Assembly (NCBI GenBank): GCA_942491885.1
Contig: CALOCQ010000008.1
Location: 124,001 to 188,000 of the forward strand
From: CALBPI01 sp942491885
GTDB lineage: Bacteria; Pseudomonadota; Gammaproteobacteria; Steroidobacterales; Woeseiaceae
Direction: 5' to 3'
Length of the DNA stretch: 64,000 nucleotides
The notes beneath the pieces are model-generated. The model saw only the letters and a list, made by a program, of their open reading frames with translations, ran no database searches and had not been told where the DNA came from. This document shows positions 17,586 to 26,823 of this stretch, piece by piece. A program made the translations under genes and the position numbers. Numbering within the stretch: position 1 is the first letter of the stretch; every line of letters starts with the position of its first letter.

Positions 17586-18635
17586 ATGCTGCACAAAAAT
17601 CGTGTCTTTGAAAAAATAGGTGACTGGCATTCGCAGGGACGGGCAATGGTCCTTGCCTGCGTTATCGCGACCGAGGGCTCGACCTACAGCAAGCCGGGTG
17701 ACTTTATTGTTATCGCCGACAACGGCGACTATCAGGGCCTGGTCAGCGGTGGTTGCGTAGAGGGCGACCTTGCCGAGCGGGCGCGCCAGGCACTATCGTC
17801 GCAGCGCGTCGTGTTGGTCGATTACGACCTCGGCGGTGAGCACGATGCGCTGTGGGGAATGGGTGCGGGCTGTGACGGCTCGCTCCACATCGTACTGATA
17901 CCGATCTGTCACGCAGCTGACGTCGATACGCTGTTGGCCTTGCGCAGCGCTTACATGGCGGGGCACGCCTCGGTGCTGGCGGTTCGTCGGCAGGACGATG
18001 ACAGTGCGCTAAACCTTGCGATGGTTGCCGACGGGGACACGCGCCCGACACCACGCAGTATTTCTTCGCTGTTGCCGCAGTTGACCGGGCAATTGCTGGC
18101 GAAGCTTGGCGCGGCTGCGCCGGTCGCGTCGGTGGCGGGCGAATGGTTCGTGATGCCTGTTGCTACAGCGCCGAGGGTCTTGCTTTGTGGTGCGGCACCC
18201 GACGCGCATCCGCTGTGCGGCTTACTCGCCCAACTGGGTTGGTCGACCAGCGTTTACGATCATCGACCGGCGTACGTTGAGGCGTTGCCAGAACCCGAAG
18301 TGTCTCAGTCGTTTTGCGCGCCGGCCGCGGCGCTCGCAACAACGGTCGAGCTCAGCCGTTTCGACGCTGTCGTTATCATGAGCCATCATCTTGCGAGCGA
18401 TGAGCACTACCTGAAAGCCGTGGCGGCCGAATCACACTGGGATTATATCGGCGTGCTGGGTCCGCATCACCGACGCGCGCGGCTGATCGACAGCATTGGT
18501 GGCGTCAGTGCTGAGGTGCTGGCCAGAATGCATGGGCCGGCCGGGCTGGATATCGGCGCACGTGAGCCCGCCAGTATTGCGCTGTCTATTGTTGCCCAGA
18601 TGCAAGCGGTGCTGAGCGAGCGCGGCAGACTTTAG
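17586..18635 (+). CDS. xdhC: XdhC/CoxI family molybdenum-hydroxylase maturation protein
   Basis: The 349-residue protein has the XdhC N-terminal domain (VIATEGSTYSKPGDFIVI, then LVSGGCVEGDL) and the C-terminal Rossmann-like domain (VLLCGAAPDAHPLCGLLAQL, then DYIGVLGPHHRRARLID). XdhC binds molybdenum cofactor and delivers its sulfurated form to xanthine-dehydrogenase or CO-dehydrogenase-type enzymes. No molybdenum hydroxylase gene lies beside it, so the client is elsewhere in the genome. The MocA-like cytidylyltransferase at 33172-33789 would make the cytosine form of the cofactor used by such enzymes. Confidence 0.9.
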   Translation: MLHKNRVFEKIGDWHSQGRAMVLACVIATEGSTYSKPGDFIVIADNGDYQGLVSGGCVEGDLAERARQALSSQRVVLVDYDLGGEHDALWGMGAGCDGSLHIVLIPICHAADVDTLLALRSAYMAGHASVLAVRRQDDDSALNLAMVADGDTRPTPRSISSLLPQLTGQLLAKLGAAAPVASVAGEWFVMPVATAPRVLLCGAAPDAHPLCGLLAQLGWSTSVYDHRPAYVEALPEPEVSQSFCAPAAALATTVELSRFDAVVIMSHHLASDEHYLKAVAAESHWDYIGVLGPHHRRARLIDSIGGVSAEVLARMHGPAGLDIGAREPASIALSIVAQMQAVLSERGRL

Positions 18636-18674
18636 TGCCCGACGCAGCCAGGGCCTGATCGCCCGTGCACGGTG

Positions 18675-21242
18675 TTATTCGCGCAGATTAAATTCGAGTC
18701 GGATTCGCGCGCGACTGAACGCTTGCGGATCATCGGTTTGCAGCGGCTCATAGCGCCATTTGCTGACGGCCTCGATCGCCGCGCTATCAAATATCTCACC
18801 GGGCTCGCTATCCGCGACGCGCACTTCATCGGTCACGCCATCGGCGCGCACAATAAACTCGACATCCGCCCAGCCTTCGATCCCACGACGCTGTGCCGTT
18901 CGGGGGTAGCGAGGCGGTTCGTAAACGGTCTGTTGCAGATCGAATTCCTGCGCTGTCGGTGTTGATGCCGCCGCTGTCGGTGTATTGCCGATGTTGGCGC
19001 TGATAGCGGCCGGTACCGGCGGCGGTGTCTCGGCGGCGATATCGCTGCCAATATTTTGCTCGGCGGTGCGGGGTGACGCGCCGGCTTGCCGTGTTTCTAC
19101 GATCCCGTCGGGCGACCCACTAGCCGGAGCCTCGACCGGCGCAGTGGCCGGTACTGACGCAGCCGACGACTCGTCGCTGCTGCCTGCGGGTGTTTGCGCA
19201 TTCGCGGCGGGCTGCGCACTTGCGAGTTCGCGGCGCAGTGCGGTCACTTCGATATTGTTGGCGCCGCTTGCAGCAGCCTCGTTCAGCAATACTTCTGCAT
19301 TGTCCCAATCGCTGCGCGCCAGGGCGGTGCGTGCGTCTGACAACAAGATGCTGGCGACAAAGGTCATGCCCTGTCGCGCGACCGTATTGTCCGGTTCTAT
19401 GTCCAGCACGGCCCGATAGTAGTATCGCGCGCTGTCGTTAGCCGGTGCGACCAGCTGGTTCGCAGCGACGCGCTGAGCGGCAATCTCGAGCAAATCTGCG
19501 CTAGATGTGGCGCTGCTTTCTTCCGCGGATTGCAGCCTTGCCTGCAAAGTATCGATAATCGCGCCATCGACAATGCCGGAGTTTTCCAGTCGCGTGAGGG
19601 TTGCCCTTGCGCCGTCGATATTGCCGGCGTTAATTGCAGTCTCGATACTTGCCAGATCCCGGCGCGCGATTTCTTTATTGATCTGTCGATTGAAAAACGC
19701 CAGACGCGGGTGGCCGGGTACGGTTGCATTGACGACATTCAGCGACGCACGGGCGCCGTTCAGATTGTCTTGCAGCAGATCACCCTCGATTTGTGTGAAC
19801 ACGCGTTGCAGGACGCTCTCGAGCGTCGCACGAAGCTGTTGATCATCACGTTTGAGCGCGGTTGCCTGCGCGTAATAGATGACGGCATTATCATCGGCCG
19901 GAGCGACGAGGCGGCCTTCGGCTAATGCCTGGTCAGCGCGCGCAAGTAGCGCGTCAATGCGCTCGGCGGTGGTCGGTTGGCGCTGCGCCGGCAACGTTGC
20001 GCTTGCCGGTTGCGTGGCTGTTCGTTCGTTGACCGTGTTCGCCGTCGGCTCGTCATCGCCACCCATAAACACGGCGGCAAGAATGCCAATGACGACGACT
20101 GCCGCCACGGCGACGCCGATCATGCCAAAGCGTCCGGCGAGCTTTTCGATGAGTCCGCCGCCAACATCGTCGTCATCAAGCGACGGCAGGTTGATATTGG
20201 ATTGGCGTACGTCGGTTGTGCGGAACAGACCCGAATCAAACGTGACACCTTTGATGATGCCGGTCTCGGTCATTTTTTGTTGCACTTCTTCGGGGCTCAG
20301 CGGTACTTCTGTATTCACCAGTGTCAGGTGTTTCTTGGCCGATGCTTCGATTGCCAGTCGTGAACGACCCGGGCTGATCGGCTTGAGCAGGAAGCGATAA
20401 ACGAGGCCGTCGCTGATCAGCCCCATCATTTTCTCGCCGTCTTCGCGACGCCCGGCAACAATCGTTACAAGTGACGGCATGTGCTTGCGTAATTTTGCCG
20501 TAATCGTTTGCACGTCGCGCACGGCGACGGCGGCGTCGGTAATCAAAACGCCACTGCGTCCCTCGCGTACCACGTCGACCGCTTCCTGCAGGTTTGGTGC
20601 GTGGTTAACGACATGGCTGCTGCCCGTTGCGGCACGAATCGTTTTCAGAAAGCTCGCGTCGTTCGTTAGTACGACGATTTCAACCTGGCTGGTGCTTTGA
20701 GCCGCCGGTGCCGGTGCTGCTGCGCCCGGTTCCAGAACCGGGATGTCGTCTTTCAGAATATTGAATGCGCCCGTTTGCGACATCGTGTCGACATTCGGGC
20801 TGCTGGCCGAGTGACGTGGTCCCGCAGAGTGATCGTTGGCCGGCTGCGGCAAAGACTCCGCGAGATGGGGATGGAGTTCCTGCTGTATCGCTGCGCAGAT
20901 TTCGTCGACGCTGCTTTCGGCTTTCAGAATCCTGTTCAGATGGCGCACACTGACCAACGCGGCCCGGTCGGCTTCCGACATGCGTGCTGAGGCGAGCAGA
21001 ATGCCGCGCGTCTCGGGTGAGCGCTTCTTGGCTTCCTTCAGCGCTTCCTGACCAGACATACCGGGCAAATCCTGCGCCGAGATGATGATGTCGATCGGCG
21101 TGATACCCAGCGTCGTCAGAGCTTCCGTGCCTGAGGCGGCCATGTGGACCGAATATTCGTCACCAAGCTTGCGCGCGCACGGCTCCATCATTGATGGCTC
21201 CGGGTGCAGGAACATAATCTGGGTCTTGAACTGGTCTACCAT
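18675..21242 (-). CDS. Receiver-receiver-TM-repeat-TonB fusion protein
   Basis: Domains in this 855-residue protein: receiver-like domain 1 (about 7-120) has A56 where the phosphoacceptor Asp is expected (SAQDLPGMSG), so it is probably a pseudo-receiver. Receiver-like domain 2 (about 187-300) keeps an Asp (GVLITD, D236) and a Lys-Pro (LLKP, K287). One membrane helix (about 373-393) is followed by Thr/Pro linker and a helical repeat region (about 425-690) with two related blocks, LVAPADDNAVIYY and LVAPANDSARYYY. A low-complexity Ala/Pro/Ser stretch follows. A TonB C-terminal domain occupies about 770-855 (GIEGWADVEFIV, then DSAAIEAVSKWRYEP). The helix would place receivers in the cytoplasm and TonB in the periplasm. 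Domain calls are by eye; function is unknown. Confidence 0.8.
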   Translation of the reverse strand: MVDQFKTQIMFLHPEPSMMEPCARKLGDEYSVHMAASGTEALTTLGITPIDIIISAQDLPGMSGQEALKEAKKRSPETRGILLASARMSEADRAALVSVRHLNRILKAESSVDEICAAIQQELHPHLAESLPQPANDHSAGPRHSASSPNVDTMSQTGAFNILKDDIPVLEPGAAAPAPAAQSTSQVEIVVLTNDASFLKTIRAATGSSHVVNHAPNLQEAVDVVREGRSGVLITDAAVAVRDVQTITAKLRKHMPSLVTIVAGRREDGEKMMGLISDGLVYRFLLKPISPGRSRLAIEASAKKHLTLVNTEVPLSPEEVQQKMTETGIIKGVTFDSGLFRTTDVRQSNINLPSLDDDDVGGGLIEKLAGRFGMIGVAVAAVVVIGILAAVFMGGDDEPTANTVNERTATQPASATLPAQRQPTTAERIDALLARADQALAEGRLVAPADDNAVIYYAQATALKRDDQQLRATLESVLQRVFTQIEGDLLQDNLNGARASLNVVNATVPGHPRLAFFNRQINKEIARRDLASIETAINAGNIDGARATLTRLENSGIVDGAIIDTLQARLQSAEESSATSSADLLEIAAQRVAANQLVAPANDSARYYYRAVLDIEPDNTVARQGMTFVASILLSDARTALARSDWDNAEVLLNEAAASGANNIEVTALRRELASAQPAANAQTPAGSSDESSAASVPATAPVEAPASGSPDGIVETRQAGASPRTAEQNIGSDIAAETPPPVPAAISANIGNTPTAAASTPTAQEFDLQQTVYEPPRYPRTAQRRGIEGWADVEFIVRADGVTDEVRVADSEPGEIFDSAAIEAVSKWRYEPLQTDDPQAFSRARIRLEFNLRE

Positions 21243-21302
21243 GTTTGCCTCGGCAACAGTCGGGCGTAGCGGCGCAATGCCAGCTACTTTGCCTCACAAA
21301 CC

Positions 21303-21308
21303 AGTATA
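21303..21308 (-). promoter_or_regulatory. -10-like TATACT before the receiver-TonB gene
   Basis: On the minus strand TATACT lies 60 bases before the ATG at 21242. The 197 bases between this gene and thrS hold no other gene. The -35 position is poor, so confidence is low. The same gap holds no clear intrinsic terminator for thrS. Confidence 0.3.
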
Positions 21309-21439
21309 GGTAGGAAATGCGCCGCAAGCAGTAGCACTGTGGCTCCGGTTGTCAGAACTGTGACCGATTCCACATAACGCCTGTTACCCAGTGCTCACTT
21401 TGGTCGCTAGCCGCCAGAAAAACGCCGATTCCGCCGGGC

Positions 21440-23371
21440 TTATTCCGCAGCCGAATTGGTAACCCGCGCAACGATCTCTTCGCTGATCTCGGCGATCGCT
21501 TCCGCGCGCGCCAGCACACGCTGCTGCTTGCTGCCGAGCCGGCGCAGCGCGACGCTGTCGTTTTCGACCTCGCGCTTGCCAACAGCCAGGATGATCGGCA
21601 CCTTGGCGAGGCTGTGTTCACGAACCTTGTAGGCGATTTTCTCGTTGCGCAGGTCCGTCTCGGCCTCGATACCGGCCGCGCGTAGCTCATTGGCAAGCTG
21701 AACCGCGTAATCATCACCGTCTGATGTAATGGTCGCAATCACGACCTGCAGCGGCGCGAGCCAAAGAGGCAGATTGCCGGCATAGTGCTCGAGCAGAATT
21801 CCCGTGAAACGCTCCAGCGAGCCGAACATCGCGCGATGCAGCATCACCGGCACATGCCGCTGGCCGTCTTCGCCGATGTAACTCGCGCCCAGGCGGTTGG
21901 GCAGGTTGAGATCGATTTGCAGCGTTCCGCATTGCCAGTCGCGTCCGATCGCATCGCGCAACACGAACTCGAGCTTCGGCCCGTAGAATGCGCCTTCCCC
22001 CGGGTTGTAGGTGTACTCGAGATCCCCTTCGGCGAGCGCCTGCTTCAGGGCGGTCTCGGCCTGATCCCAAACCTCATCTTCACCGACGCGCACTTCGGGG
22101 CGGTCGGCGAACTTGATGCGTATATCGGTGAAGCCGAAATCGGCGTAGATGCCCAGAATCAGTTTGCAGATTTCAATCGACTCGCTGGTGACTTGTTCCA
22201 TTGTGCAAAACACATGCGCATCGTCTTGTGTGAACGCGCGCACGCGCAACATGCCATGCAGCGCACCGGACGGCTCATAGCGATGTACCGTGCCGAACTC
22301 GGCCAGGCGTAACGGCAGCTCGCGATAGCTGGTAAGGCCCTGCTTGAACACCTGCACATGGCCCGGGCAGTTCATCGGTTTCAAGGCGAACACACGACCG
22401 TCTTCGGTTTCGGTTGTGTACATATGTTCGCCGAATGAATCCCAGTGTCCGGATTCTTCCCAGAGGGCGCGATCCATGACCATCGGCGTGTGGATTTCGC
22501 GATAGCCGGCGTCGCGCTGACGAATGCGCATGTAGTCGATCAGGCGCTGGAACAAGGTCCAGCCTTTCGGGTGCCAGAACAGTGCACCGGGCGCCTCTTC
22601 CTGGAAGTGGAACAGATTCATCTGTCGTCCCAGTTTGCGATGGTCGCGCTTTTCCGCTTCCTCCAGCCGCTTCATGTAGAGGCGCAGTTGCTTGTCGTTG
22701 GCCCACGCGGTGCCGTAAATGCGTTGCAGCATCTCGTTGCGCGAGTCGCCTTCCCAGTAGGCGCCGGAAACACGCAGCAGCTTAAACGCTGTGCCGAGTC
22801 GGCCGGTGGATGGCAGATGCGGGCCGCGGCACAAATCGATGAAATCGCCCTGACGGTATAGCGTAATTGTCTGGTCGGCCGGTATGCGTTCGATCAGTTT
22901 CGCTTTGTATTCTTCGCCTTGTTCACGGAAAAATGCGACCGCCTCATCGCGCGTCCATTCCTCGCGCTGCAAGGCCTCGTCGCGCTTGACGATTTCATGC
23001 ATCCGCTTCTCGATGATTTCGAGGCAATCAGGTGTGAATGGCGTCTCGCGTGCAAAATCGTAATAAAATCCGTTCTCGATCGCCGGCCCGATGGTTACCT
23101 GCGTCTCGGGGAAGAGTTCTTTGACGGCCTCTGCCATCACATGCGCGGCATCATGGCGCAGCAGTTCGAGTCCGTCGTCGCTGTCGCGGGTGATGATGGC
23201 AACTTTGGCATCGCCGTCAATCGGGCGTGTCAGATCGCGCATCTCGTCGTCGACGCGCACGGCTACGGCGGCTTTCGCAAGCGAGCCGCTGATGTCTTTG
23301 GCGATCGCGAGACCGGTAACGGCGTCGTCATATTGGCGGACGGAACCGTCCGGGAGTGTGATGTCAGGCAT
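21440..23371 (-). CDS. thrS: Threonyl-tRNA synthetase
   Basis: The enzyme has 643 residues starting MPDITLPDGSVRQYDD; the longer frame to 23530 is leader. In order it has a TGS domain, the editing domain (RHDAAHVMAEAVKELFP and a later CRGPHLPSTG), the class II catalytic core with RYEPSGALHGMLRVR (motif 2), the zinc ligand in MNCPGH, and the anticodon-binding C-terminal domain. It charges tRNA-Thr and clears Ser-tRNA-Thr. A GC-rich hairpin stands just before the ribosome site. In many gammaproteobacteria thrS is followed by infC-rpmI-rplT; here it is followed by the receiver-TonB gene instead. Confidence 0.98.
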   Translation of the reverse strand: MPDITLPDGSVRQYDDAVTGLAIAKDISGSLAKAAVAVRVDDEMRDLTRPIDGDAKVAIITRDSDDGLELLRHDAAHVMAEAVKELFPETQVTIGPAIENGFYYDFARETPFTPDCLEIIEKRMHEIVKRDEALQREEWTRDEAVAFFREQGEEYKAKLIERIPADQTITLYRQGDFIDLCRGPHLPSTGRLGTAFKLLRVSGAYWEGDSRNEMLQRIYGTAWANDKQLRLYMKRLEEAEKRDHRKLGRQMNLFHFQEEAPGALFWHPKGWTLFQRLIDYMRIRQRDAGYREIHTPMVMDRALWEESGHWDSFGEHMYTTETEDGRVFALKPMNCPGHVQVFKQGLTSYRELPLRLAEFGTVHRYEPSGALHGMLRVRAFTQDDAHVFCTMEQVTSESIEICKLILGIYADFGFTDIRIKFADRPEVRVGEDEVWDQAETALKQALAEGDLEYTYNPGEGAFYGPKLEFVLRDAIGRDWQCGTLQIDLNLPNRLGASYIGEDGQRHVPVMLHRAMFGSLERFTGILLEHYAGNLPLWLAPLQVVIATITSDGDDYAVQLANELRAAGIEAETDLRNEKIAYKVREHSLAKVPIILAVGKREVENDSVALRRLGSKQQRVLARAEAIAEISEEIVARVTNSAAE

Positions 23372-23385
23372 GTCGCTGTTTCCGT

Positions 23386-23403
23386 TCGGGGCTTGTTCCC
23401 CGA
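23386..23403 (-). promoter_or_regulatory. Hairpin in thrS leader
   Basis: On the minus strand a six-base stem TCGGGG/CCCCGA with loop AACAAG ends 14 bases before the thrS ATG, where the Shine-Dalgarno sequence itself is weak. E. coli ThrRS represses its own mRNA by binding leader hairpins that mimic the tRNA anticodon arm. Here the loop lacks the CGU that mimicry would need, so an autoregulatory role is only a possibility. Confidence 0.35.
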
Positions 23404-23541
23404 TCGCGTGAATATAGTCGTCCGAAGCCAGCCATTGTATATCAATCGCGTGCGCTTTCACTATGCTGTAGAAGGCCAAGATCGCGAACAGGCATTGCCA
23501 TGCGCTATCATTGAGCGCATTCATTGCCAAAGACAGCTCCG

Positions 23542-24012
23542 ATGCATCCAGCCGCCCACGAACACGACCATGATCAATGCGTCAGCGACGCTATGGCGCG
23601 CGCCGAGGCACTGTGCCAGGCGCAGTCTTTGCGTCTGACGCCATTGCGCAAACGGGTGTTGCGTCTGGTCTGGAATGGGCACAAGCCGGTGGGCGCCTAC
23701 GACGTTCTGGATGCATTGTCGGAGGAGGGCAAGCGAGCAGCCCCGCCGACAGTCTATCGGGCGCTCGAGTTTCTGATGGAGGCGGGTCTGGTGCACAGAC
23801 TCGACTCGCTGAATGCGTTTATTGGTTGCCCTCATCCCGGTCAGCCGCACAGCGGGCAGTTCCTGATCTGCCGTGAGTGCCGCAGCGTGACCGAAGTGGC
23901 GGCGGGTTCAATCAATGAGCGTATCCAGCAATTTGCCGAGGACGCCGGTTTTCTTGCTGAGCGCCAAATGCTTGAGATTCAGGGTTTGTGTGCGCAATGT
24001 CGTTCCGACTGA
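23542..24012 (+). CDS. zur: Zinc uptake regulator Zur (Fur family)
   Basis: The 156-residue Fur-family repressor starts at ATG 23542. LTPLRKRVLRLVW opens the winged-helix domain and PPTVYRALEFLMEAGLVHRL carries the recognition helix. The dimer domain has C-x2-C pairs CRECRS and CAQC for structural zinc, and an N-terminal His-rich tail (HEHDHDQC). The order of domains and the lack of the Fur His-Glu pattern favour Zur over Fur. It would repress zinc-uptake genes; none are adjacent. It is divergent from thrS, and an in-frame TTG at 23524 is an alternative start. Confidence 0.85.
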   Translation: MHPAAHEHDHDQCVSDAMARAEALCQAQSLRLTPLRKRVLRLVWNGHKPVGAYDVLDALSEEGKRAAPPTVYRALEFLMEAGLVHRLDSLNAFIGCPHPGQPHSGQFLICRECRSVTEVAAGSINERIQQFAEDAGFLAERQMLEIQGLCAQCRSD

Positions 24013-24058
24013 CAACCCCGCCAGCGTGCGTGTCGCGCACGGCAAAGTATCGGGTCTG

Positions 24059-25054
24059 GTGGACTCGCTAACTCAAGCCGCGCTTGGTGCCGCCGTCGGT
24101 CAGTTGGTGGCGGGTCGTCGCCTCGGCCGTCGCGCTGCTTTACTGGGGGCGGCCTGCGGCACGATCCCCGACCTCGATGTGTTGATCAGCTATGCCGACC
24201 CGGTGGCACAGATGACCTATCACCGGACATGGTCACACTCGTTTTTCTGGCTCACGCTGGCAACGCCGGTCATGTGGCTTTTGGCGCGCGCGACGCCGCT
24301 TTGGCGCGATGGCGGCAAGCCTATGCTGTTGGCGATCTGGCTGGCCCTGATTACGCACCCGGTTCTTGATTGCTTCACGATTTACGGTACCCAGGCGCTG
24401 CTGCCGTTCAGTGACTACCCGATCAGCCTCGGCAGCGTGTTCATCATCGATCCGTTTTTTACGCTACCACTGGTGGTGGCGCTGGTTGTCGCCTGGCGCA
24501 ATCCCGCTGCGCTGCGACAGCAACGCGTGCTCGGTAGCGCGCTTGGTTTCGGCGCCGCTTACCTGTTGTTGTCGGTCGTCATTCAGGGGCATATGCAGCG
24601 GCAGGCGCGCTTGGCCCTGCCCGTGGTCGCGAATACTGCGTCGCCGGTCAAAGCCACACCCACCGCTTTTAATACGTTGCGCTGGCGATTGCTGGTGCGC
24701 GAGCCGGGTCGTCATTGCGATCAGTTCGTCGGATTGTTTGGCAGCGTCGATGCCGATGGCTGGCGCTGTTACACGCAGCGCCCTGACCTTGAACGCAAGC
24801 TGGCCGGGCATTGGCCCTATGAGCGCATGCGCTGGTTCACGCATGGCTGGTTTAGCGTGACCCACCAGGGCGACAAAGTGATTCTGAGTGACCTGCGGAT
24901 GGGCGTGGAGCGCTTCTACGTGTTCAGGTTTGTCGTCGCCGAGATGAGGGATGGCGTAATGCGCCCGGTGACGGCGCGCCAGCTGCCGACGTCGCGGCCC
25001 AGCCTGGCAACCTTGCCACTCGCATACGGACACCCGCAAAGCGATCAGCCCTGA
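24059..25054 (+). CDS. YdjM-like membrane-bound metal-dependent hydrolase (DUF457)
   Basis: I start at GTG 24059, giving (M)DSLTQAALGAAVG, the usual start of this family; the upstream frame overlaps zur. The 332-residue protein has several membrane helices and the family's metal-site residues: IPDLDVL, TYHRTWSHSFFW and THPVLDCFTIYG. The C-terminal third is soluble and variable. Relatives such as E. coli YdjM are LexA-regulated in some species. The reaction is unknown, and no LexA box was recognised upstream. Confidence 0.82.
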   Translation: MDSLTQAALGAAVGQLVAGRRLGRRAALLGAACGTIPDLDVLISYADPVAQMTYHRTWSHSFFWLTLATPVMWLLARATPLWRDGGKPMLLAIWLALITHPVLDCFTIYGTQALLPFSDYPISLGSVFIIDPFFTLPLVVALVVAWRNPAALRQQRVLGSALGFGAAYLLLSVVIQGHMQRQARLALPVVANTASPVKATPTAFNTLRWRLLVREPGRHCDQFVGLFGSVDADGWRCYTQRPDLERKLAGHWPYERMRWFTHGWFSVTHQGDKVILSDLRMGVERFYVFRFVVAEMRDGVMRPVTARQLPTSRPSLATLPLAYGHPQSDQP

Positions 25055-25127
25055 GTCGCGCATCCGCGCTGGCGTTCACGTACAATTGCCGGCTAGACAC
25101 GTGCGTTCGGCACACCAAGGGCCCCAG

Positions 25128-26822
25128 ATGGACGATCAAAACACTCCCAGCCGAGATTTCATTCGCCAGATTATTGCTGACGACATTGAAAACAACCGCC
25201 TGCCGGATGGGCTGGTAACCCGTTTCCCGCCCGAGCCGAATGGCTTCCTGCACATTGGTCATGCGTTGTCCGTGTCGCTCAATTTTGGCGCCGCAGACGA
25301 ATTCGGCGGCAAGGCTTTCCTGCGTTTCGATGATACAAACCCGGAGAAAGAGCGTCAGGAATTTGCAGATGCGATTTGCGATGACGTGCGCTGGCTGGGA
25401 TTCGATTGGCAGGATCGCCTGACCCACGCATCGGACTATTTTGAGCGCCTGTATCTGGTTGCCGAGGGGCTGATTGAGGCGGGCGATGCCTACGTCGATA
25501 GTCTGAGCGCCGAACAGATCCGCGAGTACCGCGGTACATTGACCAGCGTCGGCACGGACAGCCCGTTTCGGGCGCGCAGCGTCGAGGAAAATCTCGAGCT
25601 GTTCAGACGTATGCGGGCCGGCGAGTTTGCCGATGGTGCGCACGTGCTGCGCGCGAAAATTGATATGGCTTCGCCAAACATTAATTTGCGCGATCCGACG
25701 TTGTATCGTATCCGCCATGCGACCCACCAACGCAGTGGCGATGCGTGGCCGATTTATCCGATGTATGACTTCGCGCATACGCTATGCGATGTGTTCGAAG
25801 GCATTACACACAGCCTGTGTACGCTCGAATTTGAAGATCACCGCCCGCTTTATGATTGGCTGGTGGCGCGCGTCGCGCACGACTATCCGCCGCGGCAAAT
25901 CGAGTTTTCGCGACTGCAGGTCGGCTACATGGTCACCAGCAAGCGCAAGCTCAAAGCACTGGTCGACGAAGGGCATGTTTCCGGTTGGGATGACCCGCGT
26001 ATGCCAACGCTTGCGGGGCTGCGCCGCCGCGGTTTTCCGCCCGCGGCTTTGCTCGCCTTTTGTCGCCAGGTTGGCATCACCAAGAAGGCCAAGTTCATCG
26101 AACTCGGCATGCTGGAGTCGTGCGTTCGTGACGCGCTGGCCGATGCGCCGCGAGTGCTTGGTGTGATCGATCCACTCAAGGTGACGATCAGCAATTACCC
26201 CGAGGGCGAAACGGATTGGCTGGACGCGATGAACCATCCGAACCAGCCGGAGCAGGGTAGTCGCAAATTACCCTTCTCGCGCGAGCTCTGGATTGAGCGC
26301 GACGATTTCATGGAAGACGCGCCGCGCAAATTCTTCCGTCTGAAGCCGGGCGGTGAAGTGCGCTTGCGCTATGCCTATATCATTCAGTGCGATGAGATCA
26401 TCAAAGACGACGCGGGCAATGTCATTGAGCTCGTTTGCAGCCTCGACGAGTCTTCGCGGTCAGGTTCCGGGGAGGGTGCAGAGCGCAAGGTTAAAGGCAC
26501 CATTCATTGGGTGTCCGCGGCTCATGCCGTGCCGGCGACCGTGAACCTGTATGACCGCTTGTTCCGTGATGCGGCGCCGTCACGTCAGGAAGACTGGTTG
26601 GCCAGTATCAACCCGCAGTCGCTTGAGGTGCGTAAAGCCTGGCTGGAACCGTCGCTGGCTACGCTGGATCAAGCGCTGGCGGTTCAGTTCGAACGTCTCG
26701 GCTATTTCACGCAGGACACCGCTTCTGCGAAAGATGCGTTGGTGCTTAATCGTATCGTGACGTTGCGCGACTCCTGGGCGAAGCTCGAAAAACAAGCGAT
26801 GGCGCAGCTGTCCAGCGACTAG
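25128..26822 (+). CDS. glnS: Glutaminyl-tRNA synthetase
   Basis: The 564-residue class I synthetase starts at ATG 25128 (MDDQNTPSRDFIRQII). PPEPNGFLHIGHA contains the HIGH motif and YMVTSKRKL is the KMSKS equivalent. DAWPIYPMYDFAHTLCD and THSLCTLEFEDHRPLYDW are the specificity-defining blocks, and a C-terminal anticodon-binding beta-barrel follows. It attaches glutamine to tRNA-Gln directly, which fits a gammaproteobacterium. A TACAAT at 25081 may be its -10. It converges on yhhQ, with a short tandem repeat just after its stop. Confidence 0.97.
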   Translation: MDDQNTPSRDFIRQIIADDIENNRLPDGLVTRFPPEPNGFLHIGHALSVSLNFGAADEFGGKAFLRFDDTNPEKERQEFADAICDDVRWLGFDWQDRLTHASDYFERLYLVAEGLIEAGDAYVDSLSAEQIREYRGTLTSVGTDSPFRARSVEENLELFRRMRAGEFADGAHVLRAKIDMASPNINLRDPTLYRIRHATHQRSGDAWPIYPMYDFAHTLCDVFEGITHSLCTLEFEDHRPLYDWLVARVAHDYPPRQIEFSRLQVGYMVTSKRKLKALVDEGHVSGWDDPRMPTLAGLRRRGFPPAALLAFCRQVGITKKAKFIELGMLESCVRDALADAPRVLGVIDPLKVTISNYPEGETDWLDAMNHPNQPEQGSRKLPFSRELWIERDDFMEDAPRKFFRLKPGGEVRLRYAYIIQCDEIIKDDAGNVIELVCSLDESSRSGSGEGAERKVKGTIHWVSAAHAVPATVNLYDRLFRDAAPSRQEDWLASINPQSLEVRKAWLEPSLATLDQALAVQFERLGYFTQDTASAKDALVLNRIVTLRDSWAKLEKQAMAQLSSD

Positions 26823-26823
26823 G

